This document shows positions 7,469-14,128 of a stretch of 25,227 nucleotides of DNA, in pieces. Each line of letters begins with the position of its first letter. The stretch's first letter is position 1. This DNA comes from an uncultured Lachnospiraceae bacterium (lineage in GTDB: Bacteria > Bacillota > Clostridia > Lachnospirales > Lachnospiraceae), in contig CAJTYN010000009.1 of the NCBI GenBank assembly GCA_910584115.1, forward strand, positions 11,060 to 36,286. The letters are read 5' to 3'. The notes under the pieces were generated by a model. The model saw nothing but the letters and a program-made list of their open reading frames with translations. It made no database searches and was not told where the DNA came from. Both the position numbers and the translations under genes were made by a program.

Positions 7469-8362
7469 ATGAAACGTACAGCACCAGCTTTCATCCTGGC
7501 CGCCGGATCCCTGTGGGGGACCATGGGGATCTTTGTCCGCCGGCTGGAAGCCTATCATTTTACATCCCTGCAGGTCGCGTCCCTGCGCATCATCGGCGGA
7601 GGTGTCATTTTCCTGCTGATCGCGTCCGTCATGGACTGGAAACTCCTAAAGATCCGGCCGCGGGACATCCTCTGGTTCTTGGGGACGGGGATCGCCAGCA
7701 TACTCCTTTTCACCGTGTGCTATTTCCGGACGATCTCCATGGCGTCCCTGTCCGTGGCCGCGATCTTACTGTACACCGCGCCGATCATGGTGATGCTCAT
7801 GTCGCTGGTCCTCTTCCATGAAAAGCTGACGAAGAAGAAGGCCGCGGCTCTCCTGATGGCATTCGCGGGCTGCATCCTGGTGACGGGCACCGGCGGAGGA
7901 GGCCACACGCCGGCGGCAGCGGTCGTCTTCGGCCTGATCTCCGCTTTCGGATACGGCCTGTACAGCATCCTGGGGACTTTTGTGCTCAGACGCTACCCGC
8001 CCGTCACCGTGACCACCTTTTCCTTCCTCTGCGGAGGGATCGGAGCGCTGGCTTTCTGTGACCCGGCAGATATATTCCGGAAGATACAGAGCGCCGACCA
8101 TCCGGGAGAGATCCTCATCCTGATCCTGCTCACGGCCATCGTGACCGCCGTGCTCCCCTACCTGTTCTACACGATCGGCCTCTCCTCAGTGAGAGCCAGC
8201 TCCGCCTCCATCATGGCGTCGGTAGAACCGGTCGTGGCCACATTCGCCGGATGCATCGTGTTCGGGGAAGCCCTGACACCCCTCTCCCTGGCCGGAGTCG
8301 CACTGGTGGTCGGCGCGATCGTAACACTCAACATACCATCCAAAACACACGAGGATCCGTAA
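7469..8362 (+). CDS. EamA/DMT-family transporter
   Basis: 297 aa integral membrane protein of the drug/metabolite transporter superfamily, with about 10 hydrophobic helices arranged as two EamA repeats. The first repeat covers about 5-140 (starting AFILAAGSLWGTMGIFVRRL) and the second about 150-290 (AAVVFGLISAFGYGLYSIL, and near the end SSASIMASVEPVVATFAG, a typical signature of the second repeat). Such proteins export or import small metabolites; the substrate cannot be predicted. The ATG at 7469 follows a GGAGG sequence, though the spacing of about 13 nt is long. It has its own promoter and appears monocistronic: the following 286 bp are hairpin-rich and non-coding. Confidence 0.87.
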   Translation: MKRTAPAFILAAGSLWGTMGIFVRRLEAYHFTSLQVASLRIIGGGVIFLLIASVMDWKLLKIRPRDILWFLGTGIASILLFTVCYFRTISMASLSVAAILLYTAPIMVMLMSLVLFHEKLTKKKAAALLMAFAGCILVTGTGGGGHTPAAAVVFGLISAFGYGLYSILGTFVLRRYPPVTVTTFSFLCGGIGALAFCDPADIFRKIQSADHPGEILILILLTAIVTAVLPYLFYTIGLSSVRASSASIMASVEPVVATFAGCIVFGEALTPLSLAGVALVVGAIVTLNIPSKTHEDP

Positions 8363-8508
8363 CACCAGAAGCCTATCCGAACACCACGATCTACAGGTAA
8401 TAGAATACTTGCCCCTCAAAGACAGCGTTTTAAGGGGTCCGGGGGAAATACGCAAGGTCTCCACTCCGTTCCGGTCGTTGCTGACCAAGCGCCACTGGCG
8501 CTTAGCAA
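8363..8508. repeat. hairpin-rich non-coding block
   Basis: The first part of the gap between the EamA and radical SAM genes. A stem-loop has arms CCCCTCAAA (8412-8420) and TTTTAAGGGG (8428-8437). A nested palindrome has outer arms GTTGCT (8477-8482) and AGCAAC (8504-8509), and inner arms AAGCGCCA (8487-8494) and TGGCGCTT (8496-8503) around a single C. None is followed by a T tract, so these are not ordinary terminators. The block runs directly into a dispersed repeat at 8509. It resembles REP/MITE-type intergenic sequence; no protein domain is recognisable in any frame. Confidence 0.6.
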
Positions 8509-8620
8509 CCCCGGCGCTTTTGGTACTTTTCTCGCAGAAAAGTACATTTAAATATCTGAACGATCGTACAACTGTTAATAAAATATAAGCTATTTACAGG
8601 ATCTAGATTCTCTTCAAACA
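8509..8620 (+). repeat. dispersed repeat, copy 1 (inverted relative to the copy at 21.7-21.9 kb)
   Basis: About 112 bp that align with the reverse complement of 21740-21860. Shared blocks are CCCCGGCGCTTTTGG, then ACTTTTCTCG followed by AGAAAAGTACAT, AGCTATTTACAGGAT, and a terminal CAAACA. It contains a perfect 10-bp hairpin (GTACTTTTCT at 8523-8532, AGAAAAGTAC at 8536-8545, loop CGC), largely conserved in the other copy. The middle 30-40 bp have diverged and differ in length. It ends about 28 bp before the radical SAM start codon, so it may carry or disturb that gene's promoter. Confidence 0.7.
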
Positions 8621-8648
8621 TCCGTGCATCTAGAAAGGAACAAAGAAG

Positions 8649-9542
8649 ATGGACTCCATACCCGCAAAACATATCGTGACAAACAGAAAAACCCCCGGCC
8701 AATGGTTCGGCACGGACTTCAACATGAATATATACCGGGGCTGCAGCCACGGCTGTATCTACTGCGACAGCCGCAGCGCCTGCTACGGCATCGAGGATTT
8801 TGACACCGTACATGCCAAAGAGGACGCTCTGCGCATCATCCGGGACGACCTGCGCAGGAAAACGAAGAAGGGCGTTGTCGGTATGGGCGCCATGAGCGAC
8901 CCCTACAATCCCCAGGAAGAACACGCGCTGCTCACCCGCCACGCACTGGAATTGATCGATGCCTTTGAATTCGGCGTGACGATCGCCACGAAGAGCGACC
9001 TGATCTTGCGGGACATGGATATCCTGCAGTCGATTGCCCGCCACTCTCCCGTCCTTCTCAAGATTACGATCACAGCCGCCGAAGACAGTCTCTGTGGAAA
9101 AGTCGAACCCCACGCGCCTGCATCTTCCCTGCGGTTTGAGGCCATCCGCCGCCTCTCTGAGGCCGGGCTGTTCGCGGGCATCCTGCTCATGCCCGTCCTC
9201 CCTTTCATCGAGGACACCGACGAAAACATCCTGGCGATCGTAGAGAAAGCCGCCCAGGCAGGCGCGCGTTTCATCTATCCCGCCTTTGGGATGACCCTGC
9301 GGGACCGGCAGCGGGACTATTACTATGGGAAACTGATCGAACGATTTCCCCAGGAACGCCTAATCGCGCGTTACCAGGCGCGGTACGGCTCCTCCTATAT
9401 GTGTACCAGCCCCCGCGCACAACACTTGTGGGAGATCTTCGCGCAGAGCTGCCGCGAAAAGAAAATCCTCTATGATATGAAGGATATCACCTGCGCATAC
9501 AAACGGGGGTACGGCGACCCGCAGCTCACCCTGCAGATCTGA
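8649..9542 (+). CDS. radical SAM protein, SPL/DNA-repair-photolyase-like (COG1533 type)
   Basis: 297 aa. Radical SAM enzyme with the [4Fe-4S] motif CSHGCIYC (Cys32, Cys36, Cys39) close to the N-terminus, preceded by FNMNIYRG, typical of the spore-photoproduct-lyase-related SplB/Rv2578c group. Further family marks are MGAMSDPYNPQE (about 78-89), a TKSDLILRDMDIL segment and SEAGLFAGILLMPVLPFIEDT. It is shorter than authentic SplB and I cannot show the SPL-specific catalytic cysteine, so the reaction is unknown. The start at 8649 has AAAGGAA 9 nt upstream. It follows repeat copy 1. Its last 17 bp overlap the carD gene tail to tail. Confidence 0.88.
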   Translation: MDSIPAKHIVTNRKTPGQWFGTDFNMNIYRGCSHGCIYCDSRSACYGIEDFDTVHAKEDALRIIRDDLRRKTKKGVVGMGAMSDPYNPQEEHALLTRHALELIDAFEFGVTIATKSDLILRDMDILQSIARHSPVLLKITITAAEDSLCGKVEPHAPASSLRFEAIRRLSEAGLFAGILLMPVLPFIEDTDENILAIVEKAAQAGARFIYPAFGMTLRDRQRDYYYGKLIERFPQERLIARYQARYGSSYMCTSPRAQHLWEIFAQSCREKKILYDMKDITCAYKRGYGDPQLTLQI

Positions 9543-10032
9543 TCCGCTGAGCGATAAAGCTCTCCATCTCCCCTTTTTCCTTTCCAAATACCACGGACAG
9601 CTCCCCATAGAGCTGGTTTTCGGCTAATTTCAGATAATGCTCGTCGATCGCCGTGATCTTCTTGCCCTGTGCCAGCCGCTCCTTCCTGCGCAAGTGCAGG
9701 GTCTTGATGATCTTGATCCACTGACGGCAGTCGCATCCATTGACAACTTCCTTGTACTGCTCTTCCCGCATCTTATCGTTGGTGACCCAGAGCTGTTCGA
9801 TCTTCGGTATCTCATCGATCAGATCGTTGGCCTCCTCACTGGTCATCATCTTCCGGGTCTGGACCTTCCCGCTGTCCACGGGCGAATATACTTTACCGCC
9901 TCTCGTGTTCACCGGGACCAGTACATAGTACAGTCTCTCTTTATCAGCGCCACTCATATCCAGATAAGTGATGTCTTCTACCTTGCATATCCCCTTGTGT
10001 CCATAAACAATAAATTCACCGATTTCAAACAT
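9526..10032 (-). CDS. CarD/CdnL-family transcriptional regulator
   Basis: 168 aa. CarD-family proteins bind the RNA polymerase beta subunit through an N-terminal Tudor-like domain and stabilise open complexes, often at rRNA promoters. The N-terminus MFEIGEFIVYGHKGICKVEDI with LYYVLVPV and VYSPV is the RNAP-interacting module (about 1-65); the rest is a helical domain with a basic KTLHLRRKERLAQGKK patch (about 110-125) suited to DNA contact. The start at 10032 is chosen because the family begins with MF.[IV]G and GGAGG lies 8 nt upstream; an in-frame upstream extension to 10143 covers the promoter. It has its own promoter and lies downstream of the hpf terminator. Its 3' end overlaps the radical SAM gene. 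Confidence 0.9.
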   Translation of the reverse strand: MFEIGEFIVYGHKGICKVEDITYLDMSGADKERLYYVLVPVNTRGGKVYSPVDSGKVQTRKMMTSEEANDLIDEIPKIEQLWVTNDKMREEQYKEVVNGCDCRQWIKIIKTLHLRRKERLAQGKKITAIDEHYLKLAENQLYGELSVVFGKEKGEMESFIAQRIRSAG

Positions 10033-10121
10033 AGGTCTTACCTCCTTTTCATATATCCTTCTTTTCCCAATAAACTGGATCTGTATCAGACAAACACTTG
10101 AGTACAGCGCCTTCGTATACC

Positions 10122-10150
10122 ATTGTAGCACTTTTCTTGCCATTTGGTAA
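10122..10150 (-). promoter_or_regulatory. sigma-A promoter for carD-family gene
   Basis: On the minus strand TTACCA (10145-10150), 17 bp, TACAAT (10122-10127), with TGC before the -10 (extended -10). It lies between the hpf terminator and the gene, giving a 5' leader of roughly 80 nt. Confidence 0.6.
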
Positions 10151-10181
10151 CAATTTTCTGTAAAAAATTTTTATGTACAGC

Positions 10182-10220
10182 AAAAAAGGCCGTCCCGCAG
10201 CCAAAGACTACGAGACAGCC
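10182..10220 (-). terminator. rho-independent terminator after hpf
   Basis: On the minus strand a 13-bp stem (arms at 10208-10220 and 10188-10200, three G-T pairs), a 7-nt loop, then six T residues (10182-10187). It lies 34 bp after the hpf stop codon and just upstream of the carD promoter. Confidence 0.88.
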
Positions 10221-10253
10221 CTCCTATCCGTAAAATATCCACACGATCCTCTA

Positions 10254-10781
10254 TCAAAAATCCGGTTCGAGCAATCCATACGTATTTCCCTTGCGCTTGT
10301 ACACCACGTTGACCTGCTCTGTCTCCGCATTGAAGAATACGAAGAAATTGTGTCCCAGCAGTTCCATCTGCACGCACGCGTCTTCCGGGTACATGGGCTT
10401 GATGCCAAAACGCTTCGTCCGGATGATCTTCACTTCTTCATCTTCATCATAATCTTTCTCGATATAAGCCTTCTGGAAGTTGCCGCCCTCCTGCTTCTTG
10501 TCCACGATCTTATTCTTGTACTTCCTGAGCTGCCGTTCGATCACCTCTTCGACCAGATCGATGGACACATACATGTCATTGCTGGTCTGCTCGGAACGGA
10601 TGATGTTCCCTTTCACAGGGATGGTGACCTCGATCTTCTGTCTTTCCTTCTCCACACTCAATGTCACGATCACTTCAGTTTCCGGAGTAAAATATCTTTC
10701 CAGTTTTCCCAGCTTATCCTCAACCGCCGTTCTCAATCCTTCTGACACATCAAGATTTTTTCCGCTGATGATAATACGCAT
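10254..10781 (-). CDS. hpf: long-form ribosome hibernation-promoting factor HPF/RaiA
   Basis: 175 aa, the normal length of the long HPF of Firmicutes. It inactivates ribosomes in stationary phase by forming 100S dimers. The N-terminal ribosome-binding domain (about 1-98) begins MRIIISGKNLDVSEGLR and includes FTPETEVIVTLSVEKERQKIEVTI. A charged linker follows (about 99-118), then the C-terminal dimerisation domain (about 119-175, IIRTKRFGIKPMYPEDACVQMELLGHNFFVFFNAETEQVNVVYKRK, quoted here only as a span with its hallmark KPM-PEDA and GH-FFVF-N elements). AAGGGGG lies about 9 nt before the ATG. The gene has its own promoter and terminator. Confidence 0.95.
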   Translation of the reverse strand: MRIIISGKNLDVSEGLRTAVEDKLGKLERYFTPETEVIVTLSVEKERQKIEVTIPVKGNIIRSEQTSNDMYVSIDLVEEVIERQLRKYKNKIVDKKQEGGNFQKAYIEKDYDEDEEVKIIRTKRFGIKPMYPEDACVQMELLGHNFFVFFNAETEQVNVVYKRKGNTYGLLEPDF

Positions 10782-10870
10782 ATCTCAAGCCCCCTTACTA
10801 TTCTGTATTTGATCCTAGCATTCCGATCTCTGACTGGATCGTCTACCAGCGCAATCGCTGCTGATATTTT

Positions 10871-10882
10871 ATTATACCATAT
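10871..10882 (-). promoter_or_regulatory. extended -10 promoter element for hpf
   Basis: On the minus strand a perfect TATAAT (10871-10876) preceded by TGG, fitting an extended -10. No good -35 hexamer is seen at 17 bp. It predicts an hpf leader of roughly 80 nt containing a short CAGCG/CGCTG hairpin. Confidence 0.5.
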
Positions 10883-10915
10883 ATTCTGAAAAAATCACAC
10901 CATTTTATGAAAAAT

Positions 10916-11698
10916 TTACATATTTTTATCGCAGTATCCCAACACCTTGTCAAATTGCATAGATCCACCAAAGAGATCCAGGGCGCTGCCGATCGTCACA
11001 TCCACCCGGCCCCGGCCCGCCCGGCGGAGTCTCTCCAGGTCGTGATAGCCGCCCACGCCCCCGGCATAGGTGACCGGACAGCCCTCAGACTCTGCCAAGA
11101 GCCGCACCAGCTCTTCGTCGATGCCCGCGGCCTTTCCCTCCACATCCACGGCATGGACCAGAAATTCCGCACAGCTCTCTCCCAGTTCCCGCAGAAGGTC
11201 CAGCGTGACCTCCGTATCCGTAAATCTCTGCCAGCGGTCCGTGACCACATAGTATCTCCCGTCTTTTTTCCGGCAACTCAGATCCAGCACCAGATGTTCC
11301 CGGCCCACTTCACGCCGGATCCCATCCAGATGCTCGTAGGAGATCCGCCCCTCCCGGAAGACGTAGGATGTGACGATCACATGGCTGGCCCCTCCATCCA
11401 GGTACTCCCGCGCGTTGTCCGGACGGATCCCGCCCCCGATCTGCAGTCCCCCCGGAAACGCCGCAAGGGCCTGGAACGCTTGGGCGCGGGTGGCCTCATA
11501 GAAGGCGGAGCCCTGCGGGTTCAACAGGACGATGTGCCCGCCTTTTAGATTTTTTTCCCGATAGAGATGTGCAAAATAGGACGCGTCCTGCTCTGCCACA
11601 TGATTTTCCTTTGCCTGGTCACCTGTGTCTCTTAAACTGCCCCCTACGATCTGTTTGACCCGGCCGTTATGTATGTCGATACATGGACGAAATCGCAT
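10916..11698 (-). CDS. hisA: eukaryotic-type ProFAR isomerase HisA (HIS6-like)
   Basis: 260 aa. Predicted phosphoribosylformimino-5-aminoimidazole carboxamide ribotide isomerase of histidine biosynthesis. It matches the yeast His6 type rather than typical bacterial HisA: RPCIDIHNGRVKQIVGG at the start, LQIGGGI, ASHVIVTSYVF, LVLDLSCRKKDGRYYV, EFLVHAVDVEGKAAGIDEEL, VTYAGGV and DVTIGSALDLFGG. The catalytic Asp pair is expected in CIDIHNG (Asp8) and HAVDVEG. A TIM barrel of normal length. AGGAGG lies about 5 nt before the ATG. No other his genes are in the window. It is the last gene of a run with the methyltransferase and the zinc-ribbon protein, starting 24 bp after the latter. I see no clear terminator after it, so read-through towards hpf is possible. 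Confidence 0.9.
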   Translation of the reverse strand: MRFRPCIDIHNGRVKQIVGGSLRDTGDQAKENHVAEQDASYFAHLYREKNLKGGHIVLLNPQGSAFYEATRAQAFQALAAFPGGLQIGGGIRPDNAREYLDGGASHVIVTSYVFREGRISYEHLDGIRREVGREHLVLDLSCRKKDGRYYVVTDRWQRFTDTEVTLDLLRELGESCAEFLVHAVDVEGKAAGIDEELVRLLAESEGCPVTYAGGVGGYHDLERLRRAGRGRVDVTIGSALDLFGGSMQFDKVLGYCDKNM

Positions 11699-11722
11699 AG
11701 CCCCTCCTTTACCTTTGATCTG

Positions 11723-11923
11723 TCATGACTGCAGCCGCTGTGGGTCCTCAATATAGATGGAGACTTCCCCGCATTTGGGGCAGACCGCGACTTTCGGCTT
11801 CCCCATCCTGCCGCCGAAGAGTTTCTTTTCATCGGAAGACATGACGATCCCGTATCCCGCGCCTTCGACTTTGATCGCACAGTTTTCTTTCATCTCGCTG
11901 CCGCATCTGATGCATTTGCGCAT
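11723..11923 (-). CDS. small zinc-ribbon protein, function unknown
   Basis: 66 aa. Two CxxC knuckles, CIRC (Cys4, Cys7) and CPKC (Cys48, Cys51), separated by about 40 residues, form a likely zinc ribbon. The middle (AIKVEGAGYGIVMSSDEKKLFGG) has no recognised motif. Proteins of this pattern are usually annotated as hypothetical or nucleic-acid-binding; no function can be assigned. It starts 2 nt after the methyltransferase stop codon and ends 24 bp before hisA, so the three are very probably co-transcribed and the first two translationally coupled. An AGAGG-type ribosome site overlaps the end of the preceding gene. Confidence 0.8.
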   Translation of the reverse strand: MRKCIRCGSEMKENCAIKVEGAGYGIVMSSDEKKLFGGRMGKPKVAVCPKCGEVSIYIEDPQRLQS

Positions 11924-11925
11924 TT

Positions 11926-12714
11926 TTACACCTCTCTCCTCTGGGCACAGATATTGATCCTGCGGAATGTCTCAAAATATGTACCGTCCGGCTGACGCGT
12001 CCTGCCCAGCATCTCTGTGATGACCTCCTGGCGGAACCGCTCTTTCTTTTCTTCTGGGATCTCCTGCAGGAAAGGCACGATGCTGGGCTGATCGATCCAT
12101 CCTGTCAGCTCATCCGCATCCGCAAAGCACCTGTCCTTGTTTTCTTCTTCTATCCTGATCACGGTAAATCCAGCCGCGCGGGCCATCCGCTCGTATTCCC
12201 CTGCCGGGAGCATGACCCAGGGCCATTCAAAGCCTGTAAAAAAGTCTGCGTACTCTGGCTTTTGGATGATCCCCCGTGTGATGTCGTTAAACGCCGCGCA
12301 GGTCCCCGCGCCCGCAAAGTTCCAGTAGATCCGGCCGCCGCTTTTGAGCGCCCGGAGGGAGTTTTTGAGCAGCAGCTCGTGGTCTTTTACCCAGTGCAGG
12401 GCGGCGTTGGAATAGATGATGTCGAACTGTTCTTCAAAGTCCAGATCGTTGATATCCATCTGGATGAAACGGAGGTTCTCCCGTTCTATGCGCCTGGCCG
12501 TCTCGATCATCCCCCTGGATGCGTCGACCCCTAAGACCGCCCCGCCGGGCACGGACTGCGCGAGCCTTTCTGTCAGGACCCCGTCGCCGCACCCCAGATC
12601 GAGGATCGTCTCATCCCCTCTCAGCCGCATCTGGGCAATCAGATCATTCCCCCATTCTTTTTGGTGCTTCGACGCCCTTTTGTATTTCTCTCCGTCAAAT
12701 TCAAAAGTCCCCAT
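11926..12714 (-). CDS. class I SAM-dependent methyltransferase, trans-aconitate methyltransferase-like
   Basis: 262 aa. Rossmann-fold methyltransferase. Motif I is LDLGCGDG (38-45), the acidic end of strand 2 is GVDAS (Asp64), motif II lies at MDIND (86-90), and the post-motif YSNAALHWVKDHELLL (101-116) is very like Tam (trans-aconitate 2-methyltransferase, COG4106). Substrate choice in this group is broad, so a small carboxylic acid is plausible but not shown. The start at 12714 is chosen because GGGAGGGG precedes it and the family begins with such a segment; the frame continues upstream to 12954, but that part is only the antisense of the lipoprotein gene. First gene of the methyltransferase/zinc-ribbon/hisA run. 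Confidence 0.85.
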   Translation of the reverse strand: MGTFEFDGEKYKRASKHQKEWGNDLIAQMRLRGDETILDLGCGDGVLTERLAQSVPGGAVLGVDASRGMIETARRIERENLRFIQMDINDLDFEEQFDIIYSNAALHWVKDHELLLKNSLRALKSGGRIYWNFAGAGTCAAFNDITRGIIQKPEYADFFTGFEWPWVMLPAGEYERMARAAGFTVIRIEEENKDRCFADADELTGWIDQPSIVPFLQEIPEEKKERFRQEVITEMLGRTRQPDGTYFETFRRINICAQRREV

Positions 12715-12728
12715 GTCCCCTCCCTTAG

Positions 12729-12785
12729 GATCGCAAAAGGATGGGCGCATGACCTGTCCCATCCCTTTTTTCCACTTTCGCGATC
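12729..12785 (-). terminator. long stem-loop between lipoprotein and methyltransferase genes
   Basis: Inner arms GGATGGG (12739-12745) and CCCATCC (12758-12764); outer arms GATCGC (12729-12734) and GCGATC (12780-12785), interrupted by A/T-rich bulges. On the minus strand the inner stem is followed by TTTT; on the plus strand by six T. It begins at the lipoprotein stop codon and could end that transcript, weakly or in both directions. Confidence 0.5.
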
Positions 12786-13237
12786 TATTGAACTGCGTCG
12801 TCTGTCCCTTCTGTAACGCTATTGTTATTGTTGGTATCAGTGTGGGTATCTGTCTCGGTATCCGGCAGATCCTCGGGCCTGTTCTCCGTTGAGTTCTCTG
12901 TCCCTTTGTCGATGACGTCGTCCACGTCGTCGCCCAGATCCTCGATCCCGTCACCTATATCATCGGCCACGCTGCCGTTGTCCGTGCCGTTGTCCTTGGT
13001 ATCGCCATTGCCGCCGTTTCCATTGCCGCCCGTACCGTTCTTGTCGTCCGCGTCGGTGTCTGTTCCCGTGCCTGTGCCGTTCTCGTCGTCCGCATCGTTT
13101 TCATCCGCGGCATTCTGCTCTGTCTTGTTCCCGTTCCCGTTTCCATTGTCGGTCTTATCATTGTTCGACCCACAGGCAGTAGCCATGCACAACGTGAGCG
13201 CCGCGATCCCACACAACATCAATTTCTTCATTTTCAT
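12785..13237 (-). CDS. low-complexity Asp/Asn/Gly/Thr-rich lipoprotein
   Basis: 150 aa. A lipoprotein signal is clear: MKMKKLMLCG, a hydrophobic core and lipobox ATAC with Cys22. Everything after it is low complexity: an Asn/Gly/Asp/Thr-rich stretch with short runs such as NGNGNGN and GTGTGTDTDAD (about 24-90), a slightly amphipathic acidic segment VADDIGDGIEDLGDDVDDVID (about 91-111, described by its first and last residues), then a Thr/Asp/Asn-rich tail. It has no catalytic motif and is strongly acidic, so it may be an extended surface spacer or bind cations; no function is assigned. AAGGAG lies about 9 nt before the ATG. A stem-loop sits at the stop codon. The repetitive codons make it prone to length variation. 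Confidence 0.8.
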   Translation of the reverse strand: MKMKKLMLCGIAALTLCMATACGSNNDKTDNGNGNGNKTEQNAADENDADDENGTGTGTDTDADDKNGTGGNGNGGNGDTKDNGTDNGSVADDIGDGIEDLGDDVDDVIDKGTENSTENRPEDLPDTETDTHTDTNNNNSVTEGTDDAVQ

Positions 13238-13328
13238 GTTTCATTCTCCTTTTCCTTCTTAGAGTCGATATCCTAAATATAATATCTTCCCTTTCGGCGG
13301 ATCTTATACATGAAAAATGATCGTTTTT

Positions 13329-14090
13329 TTATGTCCCGGAGATCACATCGCTCATATCGTAATAGCCCGCGGGCTTGCCGGCCAGGAATTTGGCCGCTTC
13401 CACGGCGCCTTTGCCGAACACCGCTTTGGAGTAGGCCGTGTGGCTGAACGTCACCACTTCATCCGGCCCGGCGAAGATCACATCGTGTTCGCCCACGATC
13501 GTGCCCCCGCGCACTGCCGAGAGCCCGATCTCCTTGTCATCCCGCGCCTGCACCCTCTGGCTGCGGTCATATACATAATGGTAGGCATCTCCCATGGCCT
13601 CGTTCAGGCTGTCCGCCAGGGCCAGGGCCGTCCCGCTGGGCGCATCTTTTTTCAGGCGATGGTGCTTCTCCACCACTTCCATGTCAAAGCCCGCGCCAGC
13701 CAGGACTTTCGCCGCCTCTTGGATCAGATGCAGCAATGTATTGATCCCTAGGGACATGTTCGCAGACTTCAGCACGGCGACTTTCTTGCTGGCCTCAGAG
13801 ATCTGCGCCAGCTGCCGCTCGCTCAGACCCGTGCTGCACAGGACCGCCGGCACCTGATGCCCGACGCAGTACTCCAGCACGCCGTCCAGCGCCTGGGGCG
13901 CTGAGAAATCGATCGCCACGTCCGCGGCCACATCGCATTTCCTTATATCTGTAAATACCGGGTAACCGTTCTCCCGGTCGTCCGTCACATCTATCCCGGC
14001 TGCGATCTGGGCCTCCGGGTCGTCCCGGACCAGCCCGCTGATCACCTGACCCATATGGCCATTGCAGCCGATCATGATCATCTTTATCAT
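13329..14090 (-). CDS. dapB: 4-hydroxy-tetrahydrodipicolinate reductase DapB
   Basis: 253 aa. Reduces hydroxy-tetrahydrodipicolinate with NAD(P)H, the second step of the lysine/diaminopimelate branch. The Rossmann motif is GCNGHMG (8-14), and the DapB signature EKHHRLKKDAPSGTA (141-155) carries the catalytic His and Lys residues. Other family marks are AIDFSAP (59-65), STGL (86-89) and FSHTAYSKAVFGKGA near the end. Length is standard. AGGAGA lies about 7 nt before the ATG. It follows dapA by 38 bp on the same strand, giving a dapA-dapB operon under the lysine riboswitch. Confidence 0.96.
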   Translation of the reverse strand: MIKMIMIGCNGHMGQVISGLVRDDPEAQIAAGIDVTDDRENGYPVFTDIRKCDVAADVAIDFSAPQALDGVLEYCVGHQVPAVLCSTGLSERQLAQISEASKKVAVLKSANMSLGINTLLHLIQEAAKVLAGAGFDMEVVEKHHRLKKDAPSGTALALADSLNEAMGDAYHYVYDRSQRVQARDDKEIGLSAVRGGTIVGEHDVIFAGPDEVVTFSHTAYSKAVFGKGAVEAAKFLAGKPAGYYDMSDVISGT

Positions 14091-14128
14091 ATGTTCTCCT
14101 GTCTATCCTCTTACTCCTTTGGACTCAT

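Noticed and set aside
7319..7558. N-terminal extension of the SGNH hydrolase frame
   Set aside because: It would cover the promoter and overlap the divergent EamA gene; the GDSN motif needs the start at 7318.
8186..8488. 100-codon minus-strand frame across the hairpin block
   Set aside because: It lies mostly antisense to the EamA gene end and in palindromic repeat DNA, with no ribosome site or domain; treated as repeat-derived.
12715..12954. N-terminal extension of the methyltransferase frame
   Set aside because: Antisense-like, Thr/Arg-rich sequence produced by the lipoprotein repeats in another frame; a strong ribosome site and family N-terminus occur at 12714.
12955..13212. Possible tandem-repeat or CRISPR-like array
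   Set aside because: The repetition comes from low-complexity codons in the lipoprotein gene; there are no equal spacers or conserved repeat units.
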